15,088 nt of DNA from an uncultured Bacteroidales bacterium (GTDB lineage: Bacteria; Bacteroidota; Bacteroidia; Bacteroidales; UBA932): the NCBI GenBank assembly GCA_905235615.1, contig CAJOMB010000017.1:1-15088 (forward strand). Direction: 5' to 3'. This document shows positions 1 through 9,085 of this stretch, in pieces. Every line of letters starts with the position of its first letter. The stretch's first letter is position 1. The notes beneath the pieces are model-generated. The model worked only from the letters and a program-made list of their open reading frames with translations. It was not told where the DNA came from and made no database searches. The position numbers and the translations under genes were made by a program.

Positions 1-602
1 GTGAGCTCCTCCTTTTTATAGGGCTGTTCCAGCGTCACATATTCCAGAATGCCGGCGGCGGGGTATCGGCCTGCCAGCATCCCCTGAAGGGCGTCATAGT
101 CTGCCACGGCCCAGAGGGCATACTCCGCGTCGGAGGCGATGAACGGCTTCAGGGCCCCGCTCATGTAATGGTCCACGCCCCTGTAAAGGGCCGGATGATG
201 CCCTCCCAGCTGGTCCAAACGGGCCTTCACGTAGGCCTTGAGCGCATCCGGGGAAGCCCCATCCCACTCCTTCATCCAAAGGAAGGTGATGAGCGGGGAA
301 TCGAAGCGGGCTACATCGGCCTTGAGGCCCTGGAGCAGCTCCGGACGCTTTTTCCAGTCCCGTCGCTGGACCGTATAGACATATTGCGTGGCCGCGTCGT
401 AGAAATCTACGGGCAGTTTCCGGCGTGCAGCCTCCGTCTTGATCTTCGAGAGAATCTCCGCCTCCTTCTGGGGCCGGTCTTCGGAATGGGCCTGCTCGTA
501 CTGGAGCCACAACTGCGTGAGCTCGTGACCGTCAGGCATGGCGGCAAGATGGAAGATGCCGGCCAGGAAGGCCAGCAAGGTGGATATCAGAAAGCGTCTC
601 AT
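1..602 (-). CDS. Secreted protein, N-terminal fragment, possibly alpha-2-macroglobulin family
   Basis: This is an open frame that starts with ATG at 602 and runs off the left edge, so only about 200 residues of the N-terminus are present. It begins with a Sec signal peptide (MRRFLISTLLAFLAGIFHLAA, cleavage near residues 20-22) without a lipobox cysteine, so the product should be periplasmic or secreted. The mature part is helical, starting with HELTQLWLQYEQAHSED, followed by an alternating charged stretch up to KKRPELLQGLKAD. The pattern 'LW-x-QYE...D-x-PQ...ILxKI...A' resembles the N-terminus of the very long Bacteroidales alpha-2-macroglobulin/MG2-domain proteins, but the diagnostic MG domains would lie outside the window. 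It follows folC by 21 bp with no promoter visible between them, so it is probably the last visible gene of that operon. The frame is solid; the family name is a guess from memory of related N-termini. Confidence 0.6.
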   Translation of the reverse strand, partial: MRRFLISTLLAFLAGIFHLAAMPDGHELTQLWLQYEQAHSEDRPQKEAEILSKIKTEAARRKLPVDFYDAATQYVYTVQRRDWKKRPELLQGLKADVARFDSPLITFLWMKEWDGASPDALKAYVKARLDQLGGHHPALYRGVDHYMSGALKPFIASDAEYALWAVADYDALQGMLAGRYPAAGILEYVTLEQPYKKEEL

Positions 603-623
603 AAAAGAGGGTCATTTCAAGAA

Positions 624-1967
624 CTATGCCTTGGGAAATAAAGGCAAGGCTTCCGCCACCACAAAGGCACTTCCGCCGACATAGATGAGCGGCGGCACCT
701 CCTGTGGGGCCGATGCACTGCGGCTCAGCTGCGTAGAGAGCCCCTGCGAGAGCTGGATGGCCATCTGAACGGCCTCCCGTACGCTGACGGAAAGGAAGGC
801 GCGGGCCGGGAGCCCCTGCTCCTGCCGATACGCTTTGAAGCGCCGCAGCAGCTCCGCCGCCGGAAGGGCCCGCGGCGTTCCGGGCGCCGTAAAGATATAG
901 GTGGCATCCACGGGCATCAGCGGCAGGATGGCGTCCAGGTCCTTGTCGGCCATAATGCCGTACACGATGATGAGGGAAGAGAACTGGCCGCTTTCCACGT
1001 CCCTTTTCAAGCGGGCGAAGTTGTAAGCCAGCGCCTGGGCGTTATGGCCGATATCCGCCACCACGTAGGGCTGGGCGCTCAGGCGCTCCCATCGGCCCCT
1101 CAGGCCGGTCCGGCGGGCGGTATGGGTGATGCCGTCTGTCACGGCCTCCGCGTCCTGAAGGCCCTCGAAGCGGCTTTTGAGCAGGTCGATGGCCGTAAGG
1201 ACGGTGCGAAGGTTCTTTTTCTGGACATCGGCCGGAAGGTCCATCTCCTTCAAAATGGCCTGATGCCGGCCCCAAAGGGAAGGAAAACTTTCACTGGCGT
1301 AGTGAAGGGGGCAGCGTCCCTGGGCCTTTTTCTCGAAGACGGGGGCCGTTTCCGGGTCCTTCTCCCCTACCACCGCGGGGACATCGGCCTTGAAAATACC
1401 GGCCTTTTCCGCCGCAATCTGCTCCCGCGTATCCCCCAGCAGGGCCATGTGATCCAGGCCGATGGACGTGACCACGCAGAGCTCCGGCCGCTCCAGGATG
1501 TTGGTGGAGTCCAGCCGGCCACCCAGGCCCGTCTCGATAACGGCCACATCCACCTTTTCATCGACAAACCACTTGAAAGCCAGGCCGGTAGTAATTTCAA
1601 AGAAGGAAAGGTCGTGCTCCTCTATCCAGGGCAGCCACTGCGTGAGGAAAGAAAAGACGTAGTCCTTGGGAATCATCTCCCCTCCTGTTTTGATGCGCTC
1701 CCGGAAATCTGTCAGGTGCGGCGAGGTAAAGAGCCCCGCCCTGTACCCGCAGGCACCAAAGGCCGATGCCAGCATACTGGCCACCGAGCCCTTGCCGTTG
1801 GTTCCGGCAATGTGGATGGTTTTCAGCGCTTGGGAGGGGAATCCCAGGGCCTCGTCAAAGGCCCGCATGTGCTCCAGGCCGGGCTTGTAGCTGCCTGGAG
1901 TGAAGCCGCTCCCCTGTACGGAGGGGAAACGCTTGAAAATGAATCCGATAAGCGCCTCGTAGTCCAT
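624..1967 (-). CDS. folC: Bifunctional folylpolyglutamate synthase / dihydrofolate synthase
   Basis: FolC is an ATP-dependent cytosolic ligase of the Mur-ligase superfamily. It joins L-glutamate to dihydropteroate and adds the polyglutamate tail to reduced folates. The 447-residue product has the usual length and motif order: the P-loop HIAGTNGKGS (about residues 52-61), TSPHLTDFRERI (81-92), ETGLGGRLDSTNI (145-157), the Mg/ATP loop GLDHMALLGDTREQIAAEKAGI (170-191), RGRWE (about 290-294) and the C-terminal-domain motif ADIGHNAQAL (304-313). The ATG at 1967 lies 2 bp after the TAA of the PIN-PhoH gene, which supports translational coupling and this start; an upstream frame would run into phoH. 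It stops with TAG at 624-626. Its place in an operon with a PurL-like protein fits a loose folate/purine theme, because purine synthesis uses formyl-tetrahydrofolate; that link is inference. Confidence 0.95.
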   Translation of the reverse strand: MDYEALIGFIFKRFPSVQGSGFTPGSYKPGLEHMRAFDEALGFPSQALKTIHIAGTNGKGSVASMLASAFGACGYRAGLFTSPHLTDFRERIKTGGEMIPKDYVFSFLTQWLPWIEEHDLSFFEITTGLAFKWFVDEKVDVAVIETGLGGRLDSTNILERPELCVVTSIGLDHMALLGDTREQIAAEKAGIFKADVPAVVGEKDPETAPVFEKKAQGRCPLHYASESFPSLWGRHQAILKEMDLPADVQKKNLRTVLTAIDLLKSRFEGLQDAEAVTDGITHTARRTGLRGRWERLSAQPYVVADIGHNAQALAYNFARLKRDVESGQFSSLIIVYGIMADKDLDAILPLMPVDATYIFTAPGTPRALPAAELLRRFKAYRQEQGLPARAFLSVSVREAVQMAIQLSQGLSTQLSRSASAPQEVPPLIYVGGSAFVVAEALPLFPKA

Positions 1968-1969
1968 GC

Positions 1970-3295
1970 TTACAGCAGCTTGGCCGCCACTTCAGAAAGC
2001 TCTGAACGTTCTCCCTTGCGCAGGAAAACATGCTCGAAGAGGGCCTGCCCGCGCATCTTTTCACCTAAGTGCGTGAGGCCGTTGGACCACTGGTCCAGGT
2101 ACGGCTGGTCAATCTGGAAGATATCTCCGGTGAACACCATCTTGGTGCCTTCTCCGCTGCGGGTGATGATGGTCTTCACCTCGTGCGGCGTGAGGTTCTG
2201 CGCCTCGTCGATGATGAAATACACTTTGCCCAAGGAACGCCCGCGGATATAGGCCAGCGGAGAAATGAGAAGTTTCTCTTCCCGCACCATGGCGTCCAGT
2301 TTCTGGGCCTGCTTGCTGCCGGGCTTGTAGCAGTGCTTGATGACCTCCAGGTTGTCCATGAGAGGCAGGATGTAGGGACTCATCTTGGTCTTCTGGTCTC
2401 CGGGGAGGTAGCCGATATCCTGGCCGCCCAGTACCACGGTGGGCCGGGAAAGGATAATCTGGTCGTAGTCGTCGGCCTGTTCCAGGGCGGCCGCCAGGGC
2501 GATGAGCGTCTTGCCCGTGCCGGCGCCTCCCGTGAGGGACACCAAGGGAATCTTGGGATTGAGGCAGGCGTCCAGGGCAAACTTCTGCTCATCGTTGCGG
2601 GGACGGATGCCGGCGGCCGCCTGGGTACGCACCAGGGCAATGACCCCGCGCGAGGCATCGTATCGGCCACAAACCGTCTCCCCTCCGAAGAGGAACTTGT
2701 ACAGCTGGTTGGGACGGGGCTCCTTCTCGGAGACCTCCTTCCAGGAAATGCAGTTGTCCTGCCCGTAGGCCAGGCGCTGGGTGGCTTCGGAGGAGGCTTC
2801 CACCGTAATCACTTCCTGCTCCAGGCTCACCATCACCTCGTCGTCCACGCGGTCTTTCAGGTAGTCCTGGGCTTCCATGCCCACGGCCTTGGCCTTCAGG
2901 CGCAGGTTAATATCCTTGGTGACCAGGGCCACGAAGCGCTCCGGGTTATGGTCCCGCACCCACATGGCGGTGGAGAGGATGCGGTGGTCCTGGGTGTCGT
3001 CCTTGAAAAGATCCTGGAATTTGGGAGCGAAGGGATGGTTGGGTTCCAGTTTGATGAAACCCAGGCGTTTTCCCAACGGGAAACCCCGCTGGCCGTTGGG
3101 TTTGCGGTCCATCAGCTGGTTCATTTCCCGCATGAAGGCGCGGGCGTTGAAGCTGAGGGCGTCATTGCCCTTCTTGAACTTGTCCAGTTCCTCCACCACA
3201 GCCATGGGAACCACAATGTCGTTGTCCTGAAACTGCCGGATGGCGCTGTGGTCGTGCAGGACAATGTTGGTGTCTAAAACGAAAATCTTGGCCAT
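1970..3295 (-). CDS. PIN-PhoH fusion ATPase (PhoH2-like)
   Basis: This 441-residue cytosolic protein joins an N-terminal PIN nuclease domain to a C-terminal PhoH-type P-loop ATPase. PIN-PhoH (PhoH2) proteins are described as RNA helicases/ribonucleases, although their in vivo role in Bacteroidetes is unclear. In the PIN half (about 1-145) are FVLDTN with Asp8, the acidic VVEELD near 33-38, TQDHRIL with Asp103 and VTKDIN with Asp127 or 128. In the ATPase half are Walker A GGAGTGKT (256-263), Walker B YFIIDEAQN (about 359-367) and FTGD (388-391). I start at the ATG whose first base is 3295: it directly precedes the canonical MAKIFVLDTN and leaves one base after the upstream TGA (3297-3299). A longer frame to 3352 would add 19 atypical residues lying inside the upstream gene. 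It is the second gene of the operon, followed 2 bp later by folC. Confidence 0.92.
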   Translation of the reverse strand: MAKIFVLDTNIVLHDHSAIRQFQDNDIVVPMAVVEELDKFKKGNDALSFNARAFMREMNQLMDRKPNGQRGFPLGKRLGFIKLEPNHPFAPKFQDLFKDDTQDHRILSTAMWVRDHNPERFVALVTKDINLRLKAKAVGMEAQDYLKDRVDDEVMVSLEQEVITVEASSEATQRLAYGQDNCISWKEVSEKEPRPNQLYKFLFGGETVCGRYDASRGVIALVRTQAAAGIRPRNDEQKFALDACLNPKIPLVSLTGGAGTGKTLIALAAALEQADDYDQIILSRPTVVLGGQDIGYLPGDQKTKMSPYILPLMDNLEVIKHCYKPGSKQAQKLDAMVREEKLLISPLAYIRGRSLGKVYFIIDEAQNLTPHEVKTIITRSGEGTKMVFTGDIFQIDQPYLDQWSNGLTHLGEKMRGQALFEHVFLRKGERSELSEVAAKLL

Positions 3296-3296
3296 A

Positions 3297-4412
3297 TCAG
3301 TCTTCTCCTTCCAGTGTATTAAGCAGTGATTCAAGTATTTGCGGTATTTCAATGCGGGAACGCAGGTTCACCTCTCCCTTTCCGGGAACGGGATGGCCGA
3401 TGGGAAAGTACACCACATCCTGAAGGATGAACTCCGCATCCACGTAGTCGTAATCTTCGTCCGTTATCTGCACCAGCACGCCGGGCACCTCCGAAAACAG
3501 CACCCGCACGGGGAGTTCCCCGCCATAGGCCTTGGATATCTCGGAGATGGATACATCGGCCCCGGTGCCTCCGGCAGCCATGGCCCTGAGGGCCATCATG
3601 AGACCGCCATCCCCCACGGTGACGCCGGCCTTCACCACACCGTCTTCCACCAGTTCCCGCACCACCTCGTAGCAGTCCATGAAATAGTCGGCGTCGGCCA
3701 CATCGGCCGGGGTGGCGGGCGTGGCGCCCACGGCCTGGGCCAGCGTAGAGCCGCCCAAGCGGTAGTCGCAGGGGTCGAAGGGAATGTAGATGAGCCAGTC
3801 GGAGGCTTCCGGACAGATGGAGGCGGGCACCTTGCGGCGGCGGCTCATCCGGGGATGCGCCGTGCGGTAGGACGTGTCCAGGTAAAAGTCTTCCTCTTCA
3901 CTGTCTGCATCTTCTTCCACCTGGGTGCCGGCCTTGAAGTTCACGGAAGGAATGCCGGAACTCAGGCCTGTCTTCTCTATCCTCACGCCCAGGGCGTCCA
4001 CGTAGTTGCAGGCGGCTTCCACGGAATCGTAGAAGGCGGCGCCGTAGCCTATCCCCTTCAGGCTCCACTTCCATTCCGCCTTCAGGCTCAGGTCTCCCAA
4101 GCGGAAATGCCCCGTGAACCAGAGCACGTCCAACAGCGCCTGGGCCACCTTGGAGGCAGTATAGGGGCCTGCGAAAGGAAGCGGCAGCGCACGGCGGAAA
4201 CCTTCCACCGCGGCGGCGTACCGGGGAATGTCCTTCTCCTCAAAGGGGAAATGGTCCGGAGAGAGGTCCAGGTGTTCGTCGGCCAGGGTTTCCGGAGTAA
4301 CTTCCGGTTCATGTAGGGGCTGCGCCGTGCAGTCCCGAAGCATGCGGGCGGGCGTTACGGGCATGGGAACACCGTCCAGGATGTAGCTGCTGAAGAGTAA
4401 ATCTACGGCCAT
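3297..4412 (-). CDS. PurL-half-like protein (AIR synthase-related C-terminal domain), probably non-catalytic
   Basis: The product has 371 residues, and its order of motifs matches the second half of FGAM synthase (PurL). LSLKAEWKWSLKGIGYGAAFYDSVEAAC (about 108-135) aligns with the PurL LSANWM...GEDAGLYEAVKA block. YRLGGSTLAQ (217-226) matches the GA-T/S-ALAQ block. DYFMDCYEVVRELVEDGVVKAGVTVGDGGLMMALRAMA (242-279) matches the FYDAIQALV...HDRSDGGLLVTLAEMA block, and VRVLFSEVPGVLVQI (302-316) matches the LFNEELGAVIQV block. The glutaminase domain and the whole first half of PurL are absent. The PurL PVGKDSMS motif is replaced by EKTGLSSGIPS, and HDxSDGG by VTVGDGG. A strongly acidic insert (about 164-175, EEDADSEEED) is followed by a basic patch (MSRRRK). 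Purine synthesis is therefore not assured; a regulatory or structural role is possible. It is the first gene of the operon, with a strong promoter immediately before its ATG. Confidence 0.75.
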   Translation of the reverse strand: MAVDLLFSSYILDGVPMPVTPARMLRDCTAQPLHEPEVTPETLADEHLDLSPDHFPFEEKDIPRYAAAVEGFRRALPLPFAGPYTASKVAQALLDVLWFTGHFRLGDLSLKAEWKWSLKGIGYGAAFYDSVEAACNYVDALGVRIEKTGLSSGIPSVNFKAGTQVEEDADSEEEDFYLDTSYRTAHPRMSRRRKVPASICPEASDWLIYIPFDPCDYRLGGSTLAQAVGATPATPADVADADYFMDCYEVVRELVEDGVVKAGVTVGDGGLMMALRAMAAGGTGADVSISEISKAYGGELPVRVLFSEVPGVLVQITDEDYDYVDAEFILQDVVYFPIGHPVPGKGEVNLRSRIEIPQILESLLNTLEGED

Positions 4413-4416
4413 GCTT

Positions 4417-4448
4417 CAAAATTAGTGAAATTTTGGGATAAAGACAAA
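4417..4448 (-). promoter_or_regulatory. Promoter of the PurL-like/PhoH/folC operon
   Basis: Read on the minus strand, a TTTG box (4445-4448) and TAATTTTG (4417-4424) are separated by exactly 20 bp, matching the Bacteroidetes -33/-7 consensus. The -7 box ends 4 bp before the ATG at 4412, so transcription would start at or within a base or two of the start codon and the message would be leaderless or nearly so. The TTTG box is also the end of the ppdK terminator T-tract. Confidence 0.75.
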
Positions 4449-4485
4449 AAAACAGTCCCCCGTACAGGCCGGGAGACTGCTTTTT
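4446..4485 (-). terminator. Intrinsic terminator after ppdK
   Basis: On the minus strand a 10-bp stem (4479-4470 pairing with 4462-4453, one G-U pair) encloses a 7-nt loop (4463-4469) and is followed by seven T residues (4446-4452). A run of A residues precedes the stem, so the hairpin is nearly symmetrical. It begins about 20 bp past the ppdK stop codon. Confidence 0.9.
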
Positions 4486-4500
4486 AGTAGAACTTGCTGC

Positions 4501-7224
<2,724 letters not shown>

Positions 7225-7277
7225 TGTTTTTCAGATTAGTTTATAATAATATTTAAATTAGATTCGTCATAAACGTG

Positions 7278-7308
7278 CAAATATACGAAGTTTTCCGCAC
7301 CTTTCCAA
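7278..7308 (-). promoter_or_regulatory. ppdK promoter
   Basis: Read on the minus strand, TTG (7306-7308) is followed after exactly 20 bp by TATATTTG (7278-7285), a full match to the Bacteroidetes consensus. Expected transcription start is near 7272, which leaves an AT-rich leader of about 48 nt before the ATG at 7224. Confidence 0.8.
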
Positions 7309-7323
7309 CCCGGAGTTTTTTTG

Positions 7324-7331
7324 TATCTTTG
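7324..7331 (+). promoter_or_regulatory. -7 element of the LytTR regulator gene
   Basis: TATCTTTG matches TAnnTTTG. The region about 20 bp upstream (7301-7304, CTTT) is only a weak -33 box. The expected start is near 7336, giving a leader of roughly 16 nt before the ATG at 7352. The upstream half overlaps the -33 region of ppdK on the other strand. Confidence 0.6.
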
Positions 7332-7351
7332 CAAAGTCCTTTTTGAGAAGC

Positions 7352-8167
7352 ATGAAAACCATTGCACGCACATTTTACAAGATGCCCGTGAATACCCTCT
7401 TTTTCACGGCTGTCCCCATATTTTATTTCCTCTTCGCCCTGGCCTACAAGCCCTTCGACCTGGACAGCTTCCTCGCTGTCGGTCAAGGCCGATACACCCT
7501 CAACCTCATCGTTTCCAGCCTCATCGTACTGGGGGTGATGACGCTTTCGAGGATGCTCCTTTTCATCCTCCGGAAGCACTTGGACCTGAACTGGCCGCTC
7601 TATATCCTCTGGTGTTTCGGGGAGGCCATCTTCTGCGGCCTCTTCCTCTCCATCCCCATGGGAATAGGTTGGGCCGGCGTGAGGCCGTATTTCACCGTGA
7701 TGTCCCTGTGCATCCTGTACATGAGCGGCATCCTGGCGTTCCCGCTCTCCATCCTTTCCATGGCCGTTCAGCTCATGGTGCTTGACCAAAAGGCCTCCCT
7801 GGCCCCCTCCGTGGACGAAAAGAGCCTCATCCGTTTCCAGGACGAGCAAAAACGTCTCAAACTGGTGGTCTCCTCCGAGGCCGTCCTCTACATAGAGGCC
7901 GATGAAAACTATGTCCACATCATCCATTTGGACGGCGGCAAGCGGAAAGATTTCGAGCTCCGCTCCTCCATGCGCTCCTTAGAAGAGCTCTTGGAGCGCC
8001 ACGGACTGGTGCGCTGCCACCGCAGCTACTTCGTGAACCCCGCCCATGTGGAGCTTCTGAAGAAGGACGAGAGCGGCTACGCCCTGGCCCAACTGGACTG
8101 CGAAGGAGCAAAAAACATCCCCGTAAGCAAAAAATATTACGACGCGCTGGTTTCCCTACTCAAGTGA
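7352..8167 (+). CDS. Membrane-anchored LytTR-domain transcriptional regulator
   Basis: The 271-residue protein has four predicted membrane segments (about residues 16-32, 49-73, 82-103 and 112-135). A short linker (RFQDEQKRLKLVVSSE) leads to a C-terminal LytTR DNA-binding domain (about 160-271) with the hallmark order AVLYIEADENYVHIIH, FELRSSMRSLEELL, VRCHRSYFVNPAHV and NIPVSKKYYDAL. LytTR domains bind direct-repeat sites through a beta-fold. There is no response-regulator receiver domain, so the membrane part is probably a sensor, a common one-component layout in Bacteroidetes; the ligand is unknown. I use ATG at 7352; an in-frame TTG at 7343 would add only three residues and lies close to the promoter. 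It is divergent from ppdK and followed by a gene-free stretch with inverted repeats and a possible small RNA. Confidence 0.9.
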   Translation: MKTIARTFYKMPVNTLFFTAVPIFYFLFALAYKPFDLDSFLAVGQGRYTLNLIVSSLIVLGVMTLSRMLLFILRKHLDLNWPLYILWCFGEAIFCGLFLSIPMGIGWAGVRPYFTVMSLCILYMSGILAFPLSILSMAVQLMVLDQKASLAPSVDEKSLIRFQDEQKRLKLVVSSEAVLYIEADENYVHIIHLDGGKRKDFELRSSMRSLEELLERHGLVRCHRSYFVNPAHVELLKKDESGYALAQLDCEGAKNIPVSKKYYDALVSLLK

Positions 8168-8172
8168 GTTTG

Positions 8173-8227
8173 AGTTGTTTACAACTTACAAATTCTAATT
8201 AAAAATTTTTATTTAGTTAGAGTTGTA
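8173..8227. repeat. AT-rich inverted-repeat cluster downstream of the LytTR gene
   Basis: AGTTGT-TT-ACAACT (8173-8186) is a perfect 6-bp inverted repeat. ACAACT (8181-8186) can alternatively pair with a further AGTTGT at 8221-8226, and GAGTTGT recurs directly at 8172 and 8220. Between them, 8195-8216 is a 22-bp near-perfect palindrome (CTAA...TTAG, one mismatched pair). It ends about 8 bp before the -33 box of the candidate RNA promoter. It could be an operator or an AT-rich 3' hairpin of the LytTR message; the sequence alone does not decide. Confidence 0.5.
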
Positions 8228-8235
8228 AAAAAATA

Positions 8236-8265
8236 TTGTTTCCTTGATAAAAATTCGTAACTTTG
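8236..8265 (+). promoter_or_regulatory. Promoter of a candidate small RNA
   Basis: TTG (8236-8238) and TAACTTTG (8258-8265) are spaced 19 bp apart, a good Bacteroidetes promoter. No convincing protein gene follows on this strand; an intrinsic-terminator-like hairpin lies about 50 bp downstream of the expected start. Confidence 0.65.
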
Positions 8266-8269
8266 CAAT

Positions 8270-8350
8270 GGGCATTGAAGCAATTCATGTCCATTTGTTA
8301 AGTTCGTTTTATATACTTGAAACGCGCCCTTGGGGAGGGGCGCGTTTCTC
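8270..8350 (+). ncRNA. Candidate small RNA of about 80 nt
   Basis: Transcription from the promoter at 8236-8265 should start near 8270. The predicted RNA begins with a hairpin: 8266-8279 can pair with 8284-8297 around a GCAA tetraloop at 8280-8283, with a single-base bulge on each side. The part from 8270 onward is enough to form most of it. A single-stranded U-rich linker follows (about 8298-8318), then an 11-bp perfect GC-rich hairpin (8319-8348). No complete small open frame is seen; the only short start-stop frame encodes four residues. It matches no RNA family I recognise. The existence of the transcript is inference from promoter plus structure. Confidence 0.45.
8319..8348. terminator. 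Strong hairpin between convergent genes
   Basis: GAAACGCGCCC (8319-8329) pairs perfectly with GGGCGCGTTTC (8338-8348) around an 8-nt loop. The T-tract is weak on the plus strand (TCTCTTTG) and essentially absent on the minus strand. Its place between plus-strand transcription and the stop codon of the PIN toxin at 8355 suggests a shared, probably bidirectional terminator. Confidence 0.7.
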
Positions 8351-8354
8351 TTTG

Positions 8355-8801
8355 TCAGTCGTCGGAAGTCATGGAGGCGATGAAGTCTTCGGGGGTGAGG
8401 ACGGTCATGGGGTTGTCCGGGGCGTTGTGGGAGAAGAGGGCTTTGTCGCGGGTGATGAAATAGTCGCAGCAGGCGTTGTAGGCGCTGGCGTACTGGGCGT
8501 CGTCTTCCAGGTCTCCGGTGTAATGCTCCGTGGCCCAGCTGAGGTCCAGCCAGTCTATGGCGGTAATTTCCACGAAAGAGCGCAGGCCGTTCAGGATATT
8601 CTCGAAGGTGGGGTAGTCCACGCCTCCCTTCCGGGCCGAGAAGGCCGCATCCAGGATGCTCTGGGTGGAAATCAGCGTCTTAAAATGCCCTTTCCGGGCC
8701 AACGACAACACTTCCTCGGATTCCTGGCGATGTCCTCTTTGAGGCAGCAACCAATCCAACAGAATATTCGTGTCTATGAATATTTTCGCTTTACTTCCCA
8801 T
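8355..8801 (-). CDS. PIN-domain ribonuclease toxin (VapC-like)
   Basis: This 148-residue PIN-domain protein is probably the toxin of a type II toxin-antitoxin pair; such proteins are Mg-dependent RNases. The motifs are IFIDTNILLDWLL with Asp10, an acidic cluster TGDLEDDAQYASA (Asp97, Glu99, Asp100, Asp101) and YFITRDKALF with Asp119, which together give the usual metal-binding set. The antitoxin gene lies directly upstream. An in-frame GTG at 8810 would overlap the antitoxin TGA as GTGA and add three residues. I prefer the ATG at 8801 because GTG starts are uncommon here, a GGAAAG lies at suitable distance and PIN proteins usually begin just before the first beta strand. The gene ends 7 bp from the hairpin at 8319-8348, facing the candidate small RNA. 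Confidence 0.88.
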   Translation of the reverse strand: MGSKAKIFIDTNILLDWLLPQRGHRQESEEVLSLARKGHFKTLISTQSILDAAFSARKGGVDYPTFENILNGLRSFVEITAIDWLDLSWATEHYTGDLEDDAQYASAYNACCDYFITRDKALFSHNAPDNPMTVLTPEDFIASMTSDD

Positions 8802-8806
8802 ACCTG

Positions 8807-9073
8807 TCACTTTCCAAGAATATATGCCAGTTTAGGGTCTGCATCCAGCATTTCCTGTGTGGGCATAGGAATGATTCCACTGAACGCCTTAATGAAAGGA
8901 TCTATCTCAAAATCCTTGGGAAGCTTGGGCAGCACGGGTTTGGAGATGGCCTCCAGTTCCCGTTCCACATACGCATTCATGGAAATGCCCTCTTTCTTGG
9001 CATTCCATTTGAGCCGGGCCAGCAGGGAGGGCTTCACCCGAACCAGCAGTTGTTCTTTTGCTATCGTTTCCAT
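8807..9073 (-). CDS. Ribbon-helix-helix antitoxin of the PIN toxin
   Basis: The 88-residue protein has an N-terminal Arc/MetJ-like ribbon-helix-helix domain: the strand EQLLVRVKPSLLARLKWNAKKEGISMNAYVERELEAI carries the typical 'RV...LLxxLKxxAxxxGxSMNxYV' spacing. A proline-rich tail of about 45 residues (KPVLPKLPKDFEIDPFIK...LAYILGK) is likely to wrap around the PIN toxin. It should neutralise the toxin and repress its own promoter. I start at the ATG at 9073, since a longer frame to 9154 would read through the promoter and operator. The stop TGA (8807-8809) is 5 bp from the toxin ATG, so the two are translationally linked. Confidence 0.85.
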   Translation of the reverse strand: METIAKEQLLVRVKPSLLARLKWNAKKEGISMNAYVERELEAISKPVLPKLPKDFEIDPFIKAFSGIIPMPTQEMLDADPKLAYILGK

Positions 9074-9085
9074 ACTTGCTATTAT

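Noticed and set aside
94..510. Minus-strand 138-residue frame near the left edge
   Set aside because: Another minus-strand frame (602 to 1) has a signal peptide and normal composition; this one is rich in Gly/Pro/Arg and out of frame with it.
3296..3352. N-terminal extension of the PIN-PhoH protein
   Set aside because: It lies inside the upstream gene and precedes the canonical MAKIFVLDTN start of PIN domains.
8288..8302. Tiny start-stop frame (four residues) inside the candidate small RNA
   Set aside because: Too short and without a ribosome-binding context; it does not support a leader peptide.
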